A stretch of DNA of 64,000 nucleotides. Source: Pseudopyrenochaeta lycopersici (Eukaryota; Ascomycota; Dothideomycetes; Pleosporales; Pseudopyrenochaetaceae). Position numbers and translations under genes: made by a program. Of the stretch, positions 33,098 to 45,386 are shown in pieces; the first letter of the stretch is position 1; each line of letters opens with the position of its first letter. The stretch is from positions 1,010,533-1,074,532 of the forward strand of contig NHZP01000020.1 of the NCBI GenBank assembly GCA_003313425.1, given 5' to 3'. The notes under the pieces were generated by a model. The model saw only the letters and a program-made list of their open reading frames with translations, ran no database searches and was not told the origin of the DNA.

Positions 33098-34089
33098 CTA
33101 TGACTTTGATTCCATGTCTGCACCCGCACTTAACAATATTTGCACAGTTTCCGCGTTGTCCTGTTCTATCGCTAGATGTAACGGCGTGGTCCCTACTACA
33201 TTAATATTGTTGACGTTTATATGCCTTCCCAACGCGAATGTAACCATGGCTGAGTGACCGGACCGTACAGCTAGATGCAAGATGTTGTTCCCAAAATCAT
33301 CTACAGTGAATACGTCTGCCCCATTCTCGACGAGGAGTTTTGCAATGTTGTGTCTGCCGCCTATAACTGCTCGCTGTAAGGCATTGAGACTATGAAGTGA
33401 GTCAGGTGGGGATAAGGGTATTGTAGATCGATCCTAGATGATGTGGTGTTAGTAACTTGTAATCGGTACTATAGCAGTCTAGGAGCAGATGTAGTACTTA
33501 CAAATAAGTTGAAATCATTCTCTAAATCTGTAATGAACGATATGGAATGAAAATTGGTCGCACCAGAACCTTTCTGTTGGGAAGTGATATCGCTACCCAC
33601 TTGGCTTGTCATCGAAGAAAGGATTTCTGTTTCCTCTGAACTGCATAACGAAACTGTTTGGAATGAGGATTCATCTGTGGGCCCAATTATAGGAACGTGT
33701 GTTGAGACAAATTCCCCTATAGGAGAAACTATGTCCATGCTCGTAGGGCCAATTGAATGTGAGGTTATTTTCCCGACCTGGACTGACTGTTTGGATTGGG
33801 GTTGGAAAGAATGCTGCTGCTGAGGATTTTGTTGCTTAGATGGCACAAAGTTCCCGGATAGACCCCGATTAAACATCTCGAGCTGCAGCAGCCGTAGTTT
33901 GATATTGCGACCTGCAAAATTAGCTAATTATCACCTTCCTCTCATTCCTTGGAGCTCTCATAAGTAAAATGAGAATTACCTACGATAGTCACGCTGCGCG
34001 ATCCTATTTTGAACCCTCCTTCGCTCCTGAGTATCGGTAAGCTTCCTCCAATCCTCATCTATCTGTTGGAGACCCAAGTCTTTCCACAT
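33098..34089 (-). CDS. bZIP-ankyrin transcription-factor-like protein
   Basis: Three exons, 34089-33984, 33911-33502 and 33433-33098. The introns are GTAGGT...GCAG (72 nt) and GTAAGT...CTAG (68 nt, with a CTAAC branch site). They join in frame to 283 residues. Exon 1 and the start of exon 2 give a fungal bZIP basic region, ERRRVQNRIAQRDYRR, then NIKLRLLQLE; this junction decides the first splice site. A Gln/Ser-rich middle follows (SKQQNPQQQHSFQPQSK). Exon 3 gives about three ankyrin repeats (NALQRAVIGGRHNIAKLLVE, NILHLAVRSGHSAMV, TPLHLAIEQDNAETVQILLS). Such proteins are probable nuclear regulators. It lies about 3 kb from the RiPP-like block and could regulate it, though this is only inferred. 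The ATG at 34089 is the first in frame with the basic region. Confidence 0.75.
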
Positions 34090-34992
34090 TTCTTACCGAC
34101 ATTGATCTGAGTTCTTCCGGTGTATACTTTTTCTATTTGTATGTCATCAATAATATAGCAACGTAGTCTTCAATGTCTACGACAAAATTCAGCTATAATT
34201 CTTAATATCTACCTTGGCACCGATTTTCGGCCGCCACGGCTCCGGGACTATAACGATTGTCGATCGTTATTGACTAAACGAGTTAGTGGAATAACACCGA
34301 GTTGAACACTACATATCCTAGTGGATGCATGTGCGTGCATATTTTTGAACGCTAGACTCACGACTTATCCAAGCCAATCGGCTACAAGCTTCTGTTTGGG
34401 AAAACAGTAATTACCGACATTGCAGTCAGGCAGGATCTTCGGCATTATTATTCCGTTTCAATCGGCCCCGGGCTTGATTCTTGCATAGTATAAACGAGCC
34501 CACCTCATACGTACTATTAGAACCTCGTAGTTGCGAAATAGTGCCTCCTTAGTGTACATCCAATACAGGCATGGGAGAAAAGGAACCGTTCAGCCCGCGC
34601 GTGAAACAGACAACTTTCAGCCAATCAACATACCAAACTAGGCAGGTGAGGGAAGTTCGTTTATATCAGCACTGCAATCATTGCTAGGATAACAGGTGGC
34701 ATGATTTTTGATACGAAAATTCGTACTACATTATAAGTCAATCACATTTACAGTACATGACGTGATCTGACCATATTGACTATAACTGCGCTTGGCGCAT
34801 GCAAAGCAAGGAGCACCAGCCGTAGGCGGCAGGTCAGTTCGCAGCCTGTTAGGGAACTGCAATTCTTCTTACTTTCGTGCTGACCGGCCGGTAATGCCTA
34901 TGATGTGGATGTTACGCCGAGACGCGTTAAATTCTCCTTTCGACTAGTATATTCGGCATTGTAGTCACATTCCTTGTAGGGATCGTATTCAT
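34090..34992. other. Upstream region of the bZIP-ankyrin gene
   Basis: About 900 bp of normal composition, presumably including the promoter. No ORF or repeat was recognised. Confidence 0.4.
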
Positions 34993-37755
34993 GGCTTCTA
35001 ACAGTACGTAGTATGGTGGCCTACAGTACAGTCCTACAGCTTATATAAGCAGTACGTAGCGTAGCTTAGGCTAGATTATAGCGTAGCTATAATTAGATTA
35101 ATTTTAAAGCTATAGTTATAGCTTAAAGCTATTTTTTTTAGTATTAAGCTTTAGGGCTAAGCCTTAGTATAGTATATTAAAAGCTAAGATTTAGCTAGGG
35201 CGCTTATAAGTCTATAGCCTTTATAGAAAGAGCTCTAATATTACTATATCTTATACTTATCTTAATAGTAATTATAGTATCTTTAATAAGTATTTTAAAG
35301 TTAATTTTAAGTATATATATTATAATAGAGAGTACTTAGTCTTATCTTAAGTAGGCTATTAAATAAAGTATAAGAGTAAGCTAAAAGGTAAGTAGAAGCT
35401 AGTATATATATAGTAATTTAAAGTAGAGCTTACTTATAAAAAGAGTAATAGTTTATATATAAAGCTCTAGCTTTATAGGTAGTACTACTTTACTAAGAAT
35501 AGAGAGAATACTAAAAATATTAATAGTATAGCTTATATTACTTAGTATATAAGGATAGTATACTATATAGATCTTTTAACTAGCTAGCTTATAAAAATAC
35601 TTATATAGCTTACTTTTAAGTCTCTATTTAAAGCTGCTGCTAGCTTAAGATTAGAAGTATCTTATATACTTTAGTAAGAGGCTAAGTTATAGAGTATAGT
35701 AGTAGATTAGGTAATCTTATAAGATATTAGCTTTAGTACTATAACTATAATAATAACTTAAGGTCTACTTATATAGAATAATTTAGCTTTACTTACTATG
35801 CTACTTAACCTAGCTACTACTATATTAAAATATATTATTTTAGCTTAGGAGGCACGTTATACTAAGGTTATAGTACTACTGTAAGTAGTAAAGAGTAAGA
35901 TTACGCTATTACTAGATATATAGATATTACTAAACTATTACAGCTTTATTAGTATTATTACTTACTTTACTAGTACGTGCGTATACTAGTCTTATTAATA
36001 AACTTACTACCTACTATTATAGGTAAGTAGTAAGCTTATTAATAGGTAGTATCTAACGTTATAAGATAATAACTTATAATTATAGATACTAATTTTAAGT
36101 AATAAGATATCTTAATAGCTTTTAAAAACTTATATAGTAACTATACTAGAGCTATATAAGGTACTATTATACTTAAAACTATTAAGCTTTATTAAATAGC
36201 ACCTAAATTCTACTACTTTATTAGTAATAATACTTTAAATAATAGCGCCAAACTTATCTAAGCTCTTAATAAATATCTTAATATTAATATTAATAAGTAC
36301 TAACGTTTATACTGCGCTAGCTATAATATAAACTTTATTATTAAAGCTATACTATTTAGAGAGGAAGTAAATAAATAAAAAGCTTAGGTTATAGCTATAA
36401 GCGTTATAAAGTAACTAAACTTTTTCTAGAATTAAGAAGTAGTTAGAATGCTTTATAACTTTATAAATACTATATATATATAGTATATAAGCGCTGTAAG
36501 CTATTTAACTTGGTATAGTAAAAAGTAAACTATAAAGAGAGCTTATATAAGTTTAATACTCTTAACTTTATATAAGATAGTAGTATCTACTACTCTAACG
36601 CTGCTTTAAGCTTAAGGATACTATCTACTACTTTAACTAATACCTCTAAGATAATAATACTCTTAGTAATAAGAGCTATAACTCTATACTTAATAAATTA
36701 ACTAATAAGAAGTAAAATAAGGCTACTAAGCTTATAGAGTTTCTATTAATACTATATAAGATAACTAAGCGCCTAGAAAGTAATAATAGTAGTAATAGCT
36801 TTAGATCTCTATAGTAGACTCTTATAAATTTATATGCTTTATAGCTTCTATATAGTACTAAGTAAGAGTCCTATATAAGCTAATATATTAAAACTACTAC
36901 TAGGTTTAGTATTAAGAAACTTATAAGCTATAGTAACTACTTTATCTTTAAGCTAGATATTAGCTACTATACTATAGCTACTACTTTTTATCTAAAGCTA
37001 CGCTTAAACTAGTTTAGATTATAATAAGTATACTTTCTAAGGTACTATAAGCGCGCTAAAGCTTTTATCTCTACTACTTTTAAAGCTTATATTAATACTA
37101 AGATTAGAGATAAAGACTTATAAGTATTTTAGCTACTATAGTAGAAGTTACTATATATTTCTAATAATATTAATACTACTTATAATAGCTATTATAAATA
37201 ATTAATAGAAGTAAATCTTAATCTCCTCTAATACGCTAAAAATAAACACTATAAATAAGTATCTTAGCTTTAAGAGTACTATAATAACTAGCGTAAGAAG
37301 TATATAAACTTACTAGAGGTAGATTATAAGTTATTAGATAACTTATAGTACTAGTAGGTTATAGTAAGCTATAATAAGTATCTAATTTTATTTAAGATAG
37401 CTACTAATTTTTTATCTATACTAAGTACTAGCTATAACTATAAGAGAGCCTTTAGTAGTAGTAAATAAATACTTATATATAATTAAAATTTACTCTATAG
37501 TAATATAGTTAAGGCGCTATAAGTATAGAAAAACTAGCTAAAGAAGAGCGTAGTAAGATAATTTAATAGTAAACCTAAGGTTAACACTACAACTATACTA
37601 TAGTTTCTTATTTAGGAAGGAGGCTACTACTATACTACTACTTACAGGCTGTAGAGGGCTTAATTTAGACTATACTGTAGGCTGCGTTGTTAATTTTAAA
37701 GTGTAGCGTAGCTAGAGGAGGGCTAACTGTACTGTACTACTTATGGTTGGAAGCC
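34993..37755 (+). mobile_element. RIP-destroyed DNA transposon, probably hAT type
   Basis: About 2.76 kb of CA/TG-depleted DNA between related inverted ends: GGCTTCTAACAGTA at the left, and at the right the inverse of GGCTTCCAACCATAAGTAG. The plus strand, stops ignored, reads KLDISYYTIAATFLSPKLRL around 36950-37010, which fits the conserved YxAAxxLxP block of hAT transposases. A short, unmutated copy of the right end lies inverted at 47699-47935. Class and exact ends are tentative, and no 8-bp target duplication was identified. Confidence 0.55.
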
Positions 37756-37907
37756 TTAATCGTATTAGACAATGTAGGAGAGATATGTTTATAACAAACT
37801 ATGGATATAGCCGTAGTATTAGAGTTAGAAAATAGATAATATACTAAAGTTATAAATACTGTTACTATTGACTCTATACGAGCTTTCTAGAAGTATCCAA
37901 TAGTTTA

Positions 37908-38307
37908 ATGTACATAGCAAGCAAGCGGGCCACTCAATTTTACACTAAAACCTTAGAATCCCTGCACCTTTATATCTAAATAACTATATAATAGAATTAT
38001 CTAAAACTCTAATAAAGTAGTTATATATATATACTTACTATATATTCATACTTAGTAAGCTCTTACTTCTTTAGTACTTAAAATATAAAGTTTATAAGGA
38101 GTATTTTAATGTATTTTAAGCTTTGGCTTAAAATTTTCTTTATTACTTAAAATAATACTCAAAAATATTAGAATAAAAGGAATAGGTAGGTGTAATTTTA
38201 TAGTAAAGTCTAGAGAGAAATGTACTAATTAATTATTAAGATATTAGGTGCAGAACTATGCTTTTTTTAGTGTAAAATTAAGTGGCCCGCGCGCTTACCA
38301 TGTACGT
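37908..38307. mobile_element. 400-bp MITE-like element
   Basis: Flanked by TA (37906-37907 and 38308-38309). The ends are inverted: ATGTACATAGCAAGCAAGCG at the left and the inverse of ACGTACATGGTAAGCGCGCG at the right, both followed by GGCCACTYAATTTTACACTA. The termini resemble those of the Fot1-like element at 50976-52973, which probably mobilised it. The AT-rich inside has no coding capacity. Confidence 0.8.
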
Positions 38308-38512
38308 TAGGTCCTAAGTACTACATTACTCTAGTGTATTAGGGTTGGAGGATATATATTTATTTACTCTTTTCTTTCTTTTCGGATTACTTCCTACATC
38401 AACTATATGGCTAGACTAGTGTATACTGCAACAATCTAATACTGTAAACTCTATTTAAAAAATAAAGAGAAACTCTGTCTACTTCATTAAAGTTAAAGTA
38501 ACCAGTGTTTTA

Positions 38513-39600
38513 CTAATGTGGGAACTTAACAACAAGTTTAGACCCTGAAATTTTCCCAGCTCGACGCGTGTCTAATCCTTCAAGAACACTATTAAATCCA
38601 CTGTCTAGTACAGTAACAGGGGGCGCCTGAAGCTCTTTTGCGTAACTGGACAGAGTTGCATAGAAGCGAGCAATCGCTACCCAGGCTGAGGGAGAAACAG
38701 GGTATTTAAGGCCAGGAGGTAGTAGCTAGGTGAACGCGTTGCCTAGCATTTAGATTAACATAATTAATTCAACTTTAACACCTAGCATTTTAGACTTATT
38801 ATTAAGCAATGTTATAACCTTTCCGCCTTTATTTTTCAGAACCTAGGCACTGAATTAAGTTAACTCGCCCCTAGAGTAGCTGTCTAACACCTTCGTAATG
38901 TTTGGGAAAGCTTTTGTAATGTTATTAATTGCGCCTAGGGATTAATAGTTGAAGATGCTATCTGCGCCGTAGCTCTTGACAAGGTCGAAGGAATGCGGGG
39001 ATGCAGTGGTGATTATGGTCCTATCCGGCTATTTTAGCAATTTGGATCGCAATGAGCCCCACGCTGCTCGATCCTGCATATATAAAGACTGTAGCTCCTT
39101 GACTAGTTTCCCTATCTCAACTTCGTCCGGCCAGGAGACGCCGAGGTGGAGATTGAGGGCTTGCATGGCTGGTACTCCCGAGACACCGTGTATAGACGCA
39201 TCCTCATCACTAACTTCTTCTGGAATTCTTGAAACAAGATCTTCTTCAGCTTTACATACTCTGCAAACTATCTGTGTTCTTTACTAATGCCACCTTGCAC
39301 AAAGCCAGCGACTCTATCTCTGGCCTTCCATGTATTCTATGCGCGGTTTTTCCGGCCTCAGCTACGACACTAGCGAAATCAGAGCTAGCAATGCTGCCTG
39401 AAGGTCCAATAAATTTAATAAATTTAAAGTTGATTTGGATTTAGGGCTGCTGCGTGGACTTTAACAAGAATCTCGTTGTCTAAGATTGCTGGCTTGGGTA
39501 TTTCCTGGATCGTGACACCCTTTCCAAGCGACTTGCTTGAGAGAAAATTCGCAGATCAGTTGAGAAGCCCGCGATTGATAACCAAGGGGTTCATTATATT
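38513..39600 (-). pseudogene. MDR oxidoreductase (enoyl reductase / zinc-type ADH-like), broken
   Basis: Segments of a medium-chain dehydrogenase follow in order on the minus strand. They are GVTIQEIPKPAILDNEILVK, HAAALNPNQ, then after a frameshift DFASVVAEAGKT, RVAGFVQGG, FAEYVKAEEDLVSRIPEEVS, a further shift near the nucleotide-binding region, YGADSIF, and at the end VLEGLDTRRAGKISGSKLVV. Several stops and at least two frameshifts prevent a full product. Proteins of this shape reduce enoyl or quinone substrates with NADPH and often accompany polyketide synthases; no such synthase is visible. A second, shorter relic of the same family lies at 47096-47698. Confidence 0.75.
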
Positions 39601-40656
39601 AGTAAGATTGCGCTCTTTGTTGTATGTTGCGATGAATACTTTACGTCGTGCACCCTAGAAAACACTTACCATATCCTAACAACGACCGGAAGAATAGGTG
39701 CACCGGCGGACCAATTGCTTTGTAGCCTCTTACCTCAAAGTGGATGGATCCAAACCTTAACTACGAACTTCGGCAATTTTTAAGCGAGTAAGAAAGCAGG
39801 TAGGCGCCATATGTCAGTATTGGCGTACACCAAAGTAAAACCCGCTCTATCTGATTAGTGAACAACCCAGTTTAGTTGAATCTTTTAAATGTGTCATCCA
39901 TTGCCATTGATCGATATTTTGTAAGCCACAAACGGTCCGATTTATAAACCCAGTCTCGAAGCTTGTGTTCGTCGGTCCAAATCATCATTAAATGAATATC
40001 GACCAACGCTTCCCAATGATAACCAAAACTTTTAGCATGTGATCACCATCAAACGCTATGACAGCTGCCGTAGAGAGGTTGCAAGCCATATATTCGTTTT
40101 AGTCATCATACAGAATTCTTTGTTCAACACGAATATCGAAACAGTCGCTATGGTCATGATTTAAAGCGGCTGGGTTATTTCTCCTTTGTAGACTGATCAA
40201 AGAATCCCCTCATCCAAAGCTATGATGATATGATTAACAAGCGCAAACTACTGACAATTTTCCTAGTTTTGTTTTCTATAAATTGACCGCTTGAAAAGCT
40301 GCGATCGTTTCTGCTTCTGCCGAACTTATGTTCAACACCCCCTTCACCTTTAGGTCGCCATTGGTGCAGTGGGGAATAGAACACGTGGAGTAGGAAACAA
40401 AATACTGGTTCCATAATCTCTAGTATTGATAGTGCATTTAGGGCTGCTTCGGTATTATACTCCTAGCCCTATCGAAGAAGAAAGCAGTGCCCATTGACAG
40501 AAAAGATACTCTTAATTACTATTTCTGGCGTTCTCAATTGATATCTACCATTGCTCATTGATGTGCATGCGAAGGGTGTGAAATTGAACATAGTAATATT
40601 GGGGTGTTCTACAAGGATATCTTTCGAGATTCTTGCAATGTTCGAAGCAATTGCTA
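39601..40656. other. Degraded non-repeat DNA
   Basis: Short minus-strand open segments occur (40220-40414; 40469-40696 with NIARISKDILVEHPNITMFN). They read like parts of a former gene, but no family is recognised. The segment next to 40656 continues beyond the inserted element in the reading frame at 44112, so the insertion split whatever was here. Confidence 0.3.
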
Positions 40657-41393
40657 ACGTGCCCCACCACCTGAGGAACGCTACCACCTGAGGCACGCGC
40701 TAAAAGAAAACTACACCCCCTCTAACTTTCTAAATACTATAGCTATTAATATAAAACTTTAATATATAACTTTACTATATATAAGCTAAAAATAACATTA
40801 AAAATTACAAGATTTAAGTATATAATTATAAAGTTATTTAACTTTTAAATTTTAGCTTAAGAAAACTATTTACTGTAATATCTTTATAAGTATTAATAAT
40901 ATAAGTATAAAATTAAAATAATATATTTATTATATACTATATAGAATATTATAAAATTTAAAGTTTTAATAATATAAGCTTATAAAGTTATAGTACTTTA
41001 AAATAGCTAATTATAATTATATTTTATACTTAATAAAATAAAAGTATATAATTTAAAAATTAAAGTTAAAAGCATTATGTGGAGGAAAAAGGGAGAGCTT
41101 GGCAACAGTTACCCAGGTGATCTATGAGATGGACCACTGTTTTGTCTAGGAGGCTTTGAGAGCCAGCTATATAAAGGAGAGCTGAGCACGGCCTATTACA
41201 GGGGCCATTGTACGGTAGGAGCGTGAGCAGCGTGTACGCGTGCGCGAGCGCGCACGTGATCGCGCACGTGAGCGCGCACGTGAGCCTACCGTACCCCAGG
41301 TCACAGCGCGTTGTTTGCAACACATTAAAAAGTAATTATATATATTAAAGTTATAAATATATATAAGTATAAAATAATAATACAAGTTCTAAC
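40657..41393 (+). repeat. Left arm of the foldback element, interrupted by a solo LTR
   Basis: Inverse copy of 43623-44109; the only gap is the LTR and its target duplication at 41078-41327. The arm is AT-rich beyond its first 50 bp. Confidence 0.85.
41078..41322. mobile_element. Solo LTR inside the left arm, target duplication CATTA
   Basis: 245 bp from TGTGGAGG to TTTGCAACA, with CATTA on both sides (41073-41077 and 41323-41327). The opposite arm near 43684-43693 has the undivided sequence with one CATTA, which proves the insertion. It is GC-rich and unmutated. Near 41230-41286 it carries repeats of GCGCACGTGAGC/GCGCACGTGATC between inverted GTACGGTAGG and CCTACCGTAC. Confidence 0.9.
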
Positions 41394-41448
41394 TCTATTT
41401 ATATATACTTTATATAATTATTTTAAAAAGTTCTTTATATTTATAATA

Positions 41449-43294
41449 ACGTGAGCGGCAAGCGAAACGCCTAGGTAAGCGAAACGCCCACCCCACTAAG
41501 CTTTACAACTTTGCACGTTAACAACTTAATGCTATAAAAAGCTACTACAGCTTATAGTAGCTTAAATTAATCCTCTACTTCTACTATATCTTTCTTATAC
41601 GTGCGCTTATTATATCCTGCTTCTCTACAAGTTTTATAGCGTTAGATACCCCTTATATAAGCACCTGTTTAAGCCCTCTCTATACGCCTCTCTACCTTAA
41701 GTTAGGTATTAACGTCCCTCTAAGTAATTAAGTCCTCTCCCTCCTCCTTTAATAGGGTCCCTCCCTGCTAGATCCGCTTTTTCTTATACTTTTTCTGCTT
41801 AGAAGCAGCTCTATTTACCTACTTAAGACTAGCTACTCTAGCTTCTAGCAACGTGTATAAGTATACCTTTAATATTAATCTCTTTTTAACTTATAATACT
41901 ATCTTAATAATAGAATTAGGAGAGAAACTCTTATAGTTACGAATCCTCTTTATAATTAGTGTTATTTAAGCCTTTATCTCCTAGGCGTTGCTAGGTGTTT
42001 TAGGGTGCTAGGGGGTAGGCCCTAGTAAAGGTAGTATTAGCGTACAAGGCTTTACCTTAAGCTTTAATAGCACTACCTCTAGGCTGTGTAAGACTAGGCT
42101 AGTTACTTAGAAGCTAGATAGAATATCCTGCTATAAGAATAAAGTCTTAAATACCTCCTTAAAGGAAGCTAGGAATACTTTTTTATTAATATAAGTAATA
42201 TAACTGTCTGCTAAGACCCTAATCTCTTACTAGTATGCCTGCTTTAATAGCGCAAAGCAGCCTATATTAAGCAGCTGCAGGATATAAGATAAATAGGAAG
42301 GCATATAGAGAGTAATTATCTTATTCTCCTTACATAGATCCTAGAAGGTAAGTAAATTATAGCTATTATAGCTATTAATTACTAGTAGCTAGTAACTGCC
42401 TACTGTCTAGGCTACTATATACTAGATAAAGTGCTGTAGCTAGGCTAGACTAAGTTTATTATTAGTCTAGCTGTTCTTACTAAGGCCTATACGCTAGCCC
42501 TTAGATAGATTAGGTAACTAGGACTTATTATAGTTCTTAGCTTTAAAGATAATAAAGGGTAGAATTGTCTAGCCTATAGCGTTAATACTAGTAATTAACG
42601 TTACCTACTCGTAGTTACTAGGTTATATCCCTAGTAGTTAAGTACGTCTCTTAGATACAGTTACTACCTTAACGGACCCTCCTACGCCTATAGTAAAGCT
42701 AGTCTCGTTAAAGTTATAGGTATCTTTATCTAGGACGCTGTACTTAGCTTTAATATTACGTACAAAGTTAAACTAAGGGCTAATAATAGCTAGATTGCTG
42801 TATAGGACTCTCTAGTAGTCGCGTAGCCTACTTAGTTAGGATTTAATCTTAGGCTTATAAGAGATAAAGTTTCTAGCCTATTTTTCTCCTACCTAGCTAC
42901 TACTACAAGCAGCTAGCAACTAATTTACTATCTTATAGAGATAAGACAGTGTAGGGGCAAATTCTCGCGCGTCTAGCTTCCTTATATATTAGATAATCGC
43001 GTCTTCCTTATGCATGTTAAGCTTTAATAAGTTAGGTTAGCTGTCGCGTTATAAAAGCTTTCTAGCGCGTTAGTTGCAGAGAGTCCTTCTAGGAACGTTG
43101 TAGACTACTACAGCTTATTAATTACTTAATATCGCGTCTTTTTTTATTGCTTAGATAGCTAAGATAATTCTATTCTTATAAGGGAGTAATTTAATATTAA
43201 GTTATTAAGATATTGCAGTTAAAGGTAGAAGGAGGTGTGGTCTTGGCAAGAGTGGGCGTTTTGCTTACCTGGGCGTTTCGCTTGCCGCTCACGT
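41449..43294 (-). mobile_element. Fot1/pogo-like DNA transposon, copy A (degraded)
   Basis: 1846 bp between TA dinucleotides. The TIRs begin ACGTGAGCGGCAAGCGAAAC and carry AAGCGAAACGCC twice. Transposase relics run on the minus strand, judged by comparison with copy C (63 kb). RIP-type stops abound, but this copy keeps more C and G than B and C. Confidence 0.85.
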
Positions 43295-43622
43295 TATCTT
43301 ATTTAAATTATATAATATTATACTATAATTAACTTTTAAATATTATAGCTATATAAGGTGTATATATATATTAACTTTTTTAAGTATATATAGATAATTA
43401 CTATTACTTATAAGGTAATAGAAAAAAAACTATAAAAAAGAGAGCTTTTTAAAATTTAAAGCTAAATATTATACTAAACATTCCTTAATTTAATATATAT
43501 ATTCTATAAAGATATATTTATAATATATATACTTAAAATTTAAGTTTAATATGTAATTTTATTATAATATTATAAAATTTTCTACTTTTTACAATTTTCT
43601 TTTATAAAGATATATAATTATA

Positions 43623-44109
43623 GTTAGAACTTGTATTATTATTTTATACTTATATATATTTATAACTTTAATATATATAATTACTTTTTAATGCTTTTAA
43701 CTTTAATTTTTAAATTATATACTTTTATTTTATTAAGTATAAAATATAATTATAATTAGCTATTTTAAAGTACTATAACTTTATAAGCTTATATTATTAA
43801 AACTTTAAATTTTATAATATTCTATATAGTATATAATAAATATATTATTTTAATTTTATACTTATATTATTAATACTTATAAAGATATTACAGTAAATAG
43901 TTTTCTTAAGCTAAAATTTAAAAGTTAAATAACTTTATAATTATATACTTAAATCTTGTAATTTTTAATGTTATTTTTAGCTTATATATAGTAAAGTTAT
44001 ATATTAAAGTTTTATATTAATAGCTATAGTATTTAGAAAGTTAGAGGGGGTGTAGTTTTCTTTTAGCGCGTGCCTCAGGTGGTAGCGTTCCTCAGGTGGT
44101 GGGGCACGT
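43623..44109 (-). repeat. Right arm of the foldback element (keeps the empty LTR site)
   Basis: Uninterrupted inverse counterpart of 40657-41393. Confidence 0.85.
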
Positions 44110-44111
44110 TA

Positions 44112-44432
44112 CCGAAGGGGAGGATGAAAGTCTATATCATTTCTTATATCAAGAGGAGGAGATGTTGGGCTGATAAGTAAAATCGAGTGCTCTCTTGTCA
44201 TAGGTTCAGAACGAATGTAGAAAATTCGAACTCTGTAGGGCGCACACAGGAAAAGAGCTTGAAGTTTCCAGGAAGAAACCTTAAAGGAAAGTCGCACTAG
44301 CGTCAAACACAGCATATTTTATATCATTACCAAGTATTAAGTCTATTATATATGACATTTCAAAATAATGCTTTATGAAGCCGGTGAAAATGATCCCTCG
44401 TCCGCAGCCCCTTTAAATCAATGGGTTGACCA
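44112..44432. other. Intergenic DNA right of the foldback element
   Basis: A minus-strand open segment (44109-44315) may belong to the gene split by the element; no family is recognised. The remainder is the 3' side of the SDR gene. Confidence 0.3.
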
Positions 44433-45386
44433 TCAAAGATGTGCTATCGTATTCCCTTCTTTTGCACCATCGAGAGTTGTACGAGTGAGCTCCTTCTCCG
44501 TCCAGACCCAGAGCTTTTCAGCTAGCTCGTGATTATCAGCTACCTTATTTGCTCCGAGTTTCTTCTTCAGAGGCTTATAGTAAGCACCGCTCTCTATCTC
44601 TTTAGCGTTACCAGCTGACGCCCATATTTGACCGAGTGCGCCAGTCTGCACATCAGCGAAGAACAGTCTTATTCCAATGTTGATTAACCATGACAAGTGA
44701 GCGTAATTTCTCTCAGTGTTGGCCGAAATTCCGGTTTTGACAATTCCAGGATGGATGGCTACGCATTTGATGGATGGATAACAGGTTGCCAAAGATTTGA
44801 TGAAGTAAAGATTTGCTAATTTCGACTGTCCATAGCGAGCTCTTCCTGACAGGTCGGCTAATGGCGTTTTCAGCTGGGAAAAGAGGATTCCTTCCTTGGG
44901 GGCAAATTGAAAGGCATCGGAGCTAAGCTGGACTATCCGAACATCGCTTTTAGGGAGCTTAGATGTCTTTTCAAGTAGAGGCAGAAGGAGTTTGGTAAGT
45001 AGAGCGGGGCCAACGTGATTTGAACCAAACTGCATCTCGTAGCCATCCTCGGTGAGCCCAGGATCCACCCCCATAAGTCCGGCATTGTTGAGAAGTATGT
45101 CAAGACGACTGCATTGTTGAATCACCAAAGCTGCGGCCTTCTTGATAGAGGCAAATGATGAAAGGTCAATTTCGAGAAAAGTAATATTCGTTCCAGGCAC
45201 TGCCGCCTGGATTTCCTGAATTGCAGCTTCAGCTCTGGATCGACTACGAGCCCCCATAAGGATTTGGTGTGGTTTATGCTTCGCAAACTGGAGGATCGAC
45301 TCCTTCCCAAGGCCGCTATTGCCGCCCGTGACGAGAATGACCTTCTCGGATAAGTCGGGGATATCTCGGTCCGGTGAGAAGGCCAT
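44433..45386 (-). CDS. Short-chain dehydrogenase/reductase (retinol-dehydrogenase-like)
   Basis: Intronless, 317 residues from the ATG at 45386; the open frame upstream has no ATG. The classical SDR features appear in order: VILVTGGNSGLGKE (cofactor-binding TGxxxGxG), DLSSFASI, LDILLNNAGLMG (NNAG), VQLSSDA (catalytic Ser region), RYGQSKLANLYF (catalytic YxxxK) and AIHPGIVKTG. Family members reduce or oxidise carbonyl/alcohol groups with NAD(P)H, and the substrate cannot be told. It is the only intact gene between two MDR pseudogenes and may be a remnant of a larger metabolic cluster. Length and motifs are complete. Confidence 0.9.
   Translation of the reverse strand: MAFSPDRDIPDLSEKVILVTGGNSGLGKESILQFAKHKPHQILMGARSRSRAEAAIQEIQAAVPGTNITFLEIDLSSFASIKKAAALVIQQCSRLDILLNNAGLMGVDPGLTEDGYEMQFGSNHVGPALLTKLLLPLLEKTSKLPKSDVRIVQLSSDAFQFAPKEGILFSQLKTPLADLSGRARYGQSKLANLYFIKSLATCYPSIKCVAIHPGIVKTGISANTERNYAHLSWLINIGIRLFFADVQTGALGQIWASAGNAKEIESGAYYKPLKKKLGANKVADNHELAEKLWVWTEKELTRTTLDGAKEGNTIAHL

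Larger units (their letters stand above)
40657..44109. mobile_element. Long-inverted-repeat (foldback) element with two nested insertions
   Basis: Flanked by TA. The ends are perfect inverted copies starting ACGTGCCCCACCACCTGAGG and carrying ACCACCTGAGG twice. The arms run inward for about 486 bp and are collinear without gaps (40657-41077 plus 41328-41393 against 43623-44109). A solo LTR (41078-41322) and a Fot1-like transposon (41449-43294) have inserted. Without them the element is about 1.36 kb and non-coding, so it depends on a transposase from elsewhere. Confidence 0.85.

Noticed and set aside
38976..39444. Plus-strand ORFs of 103 and 71 codons
   Set aside because: They are shadows of the minus-strand MDR pseudogene, whose motifs are clear.
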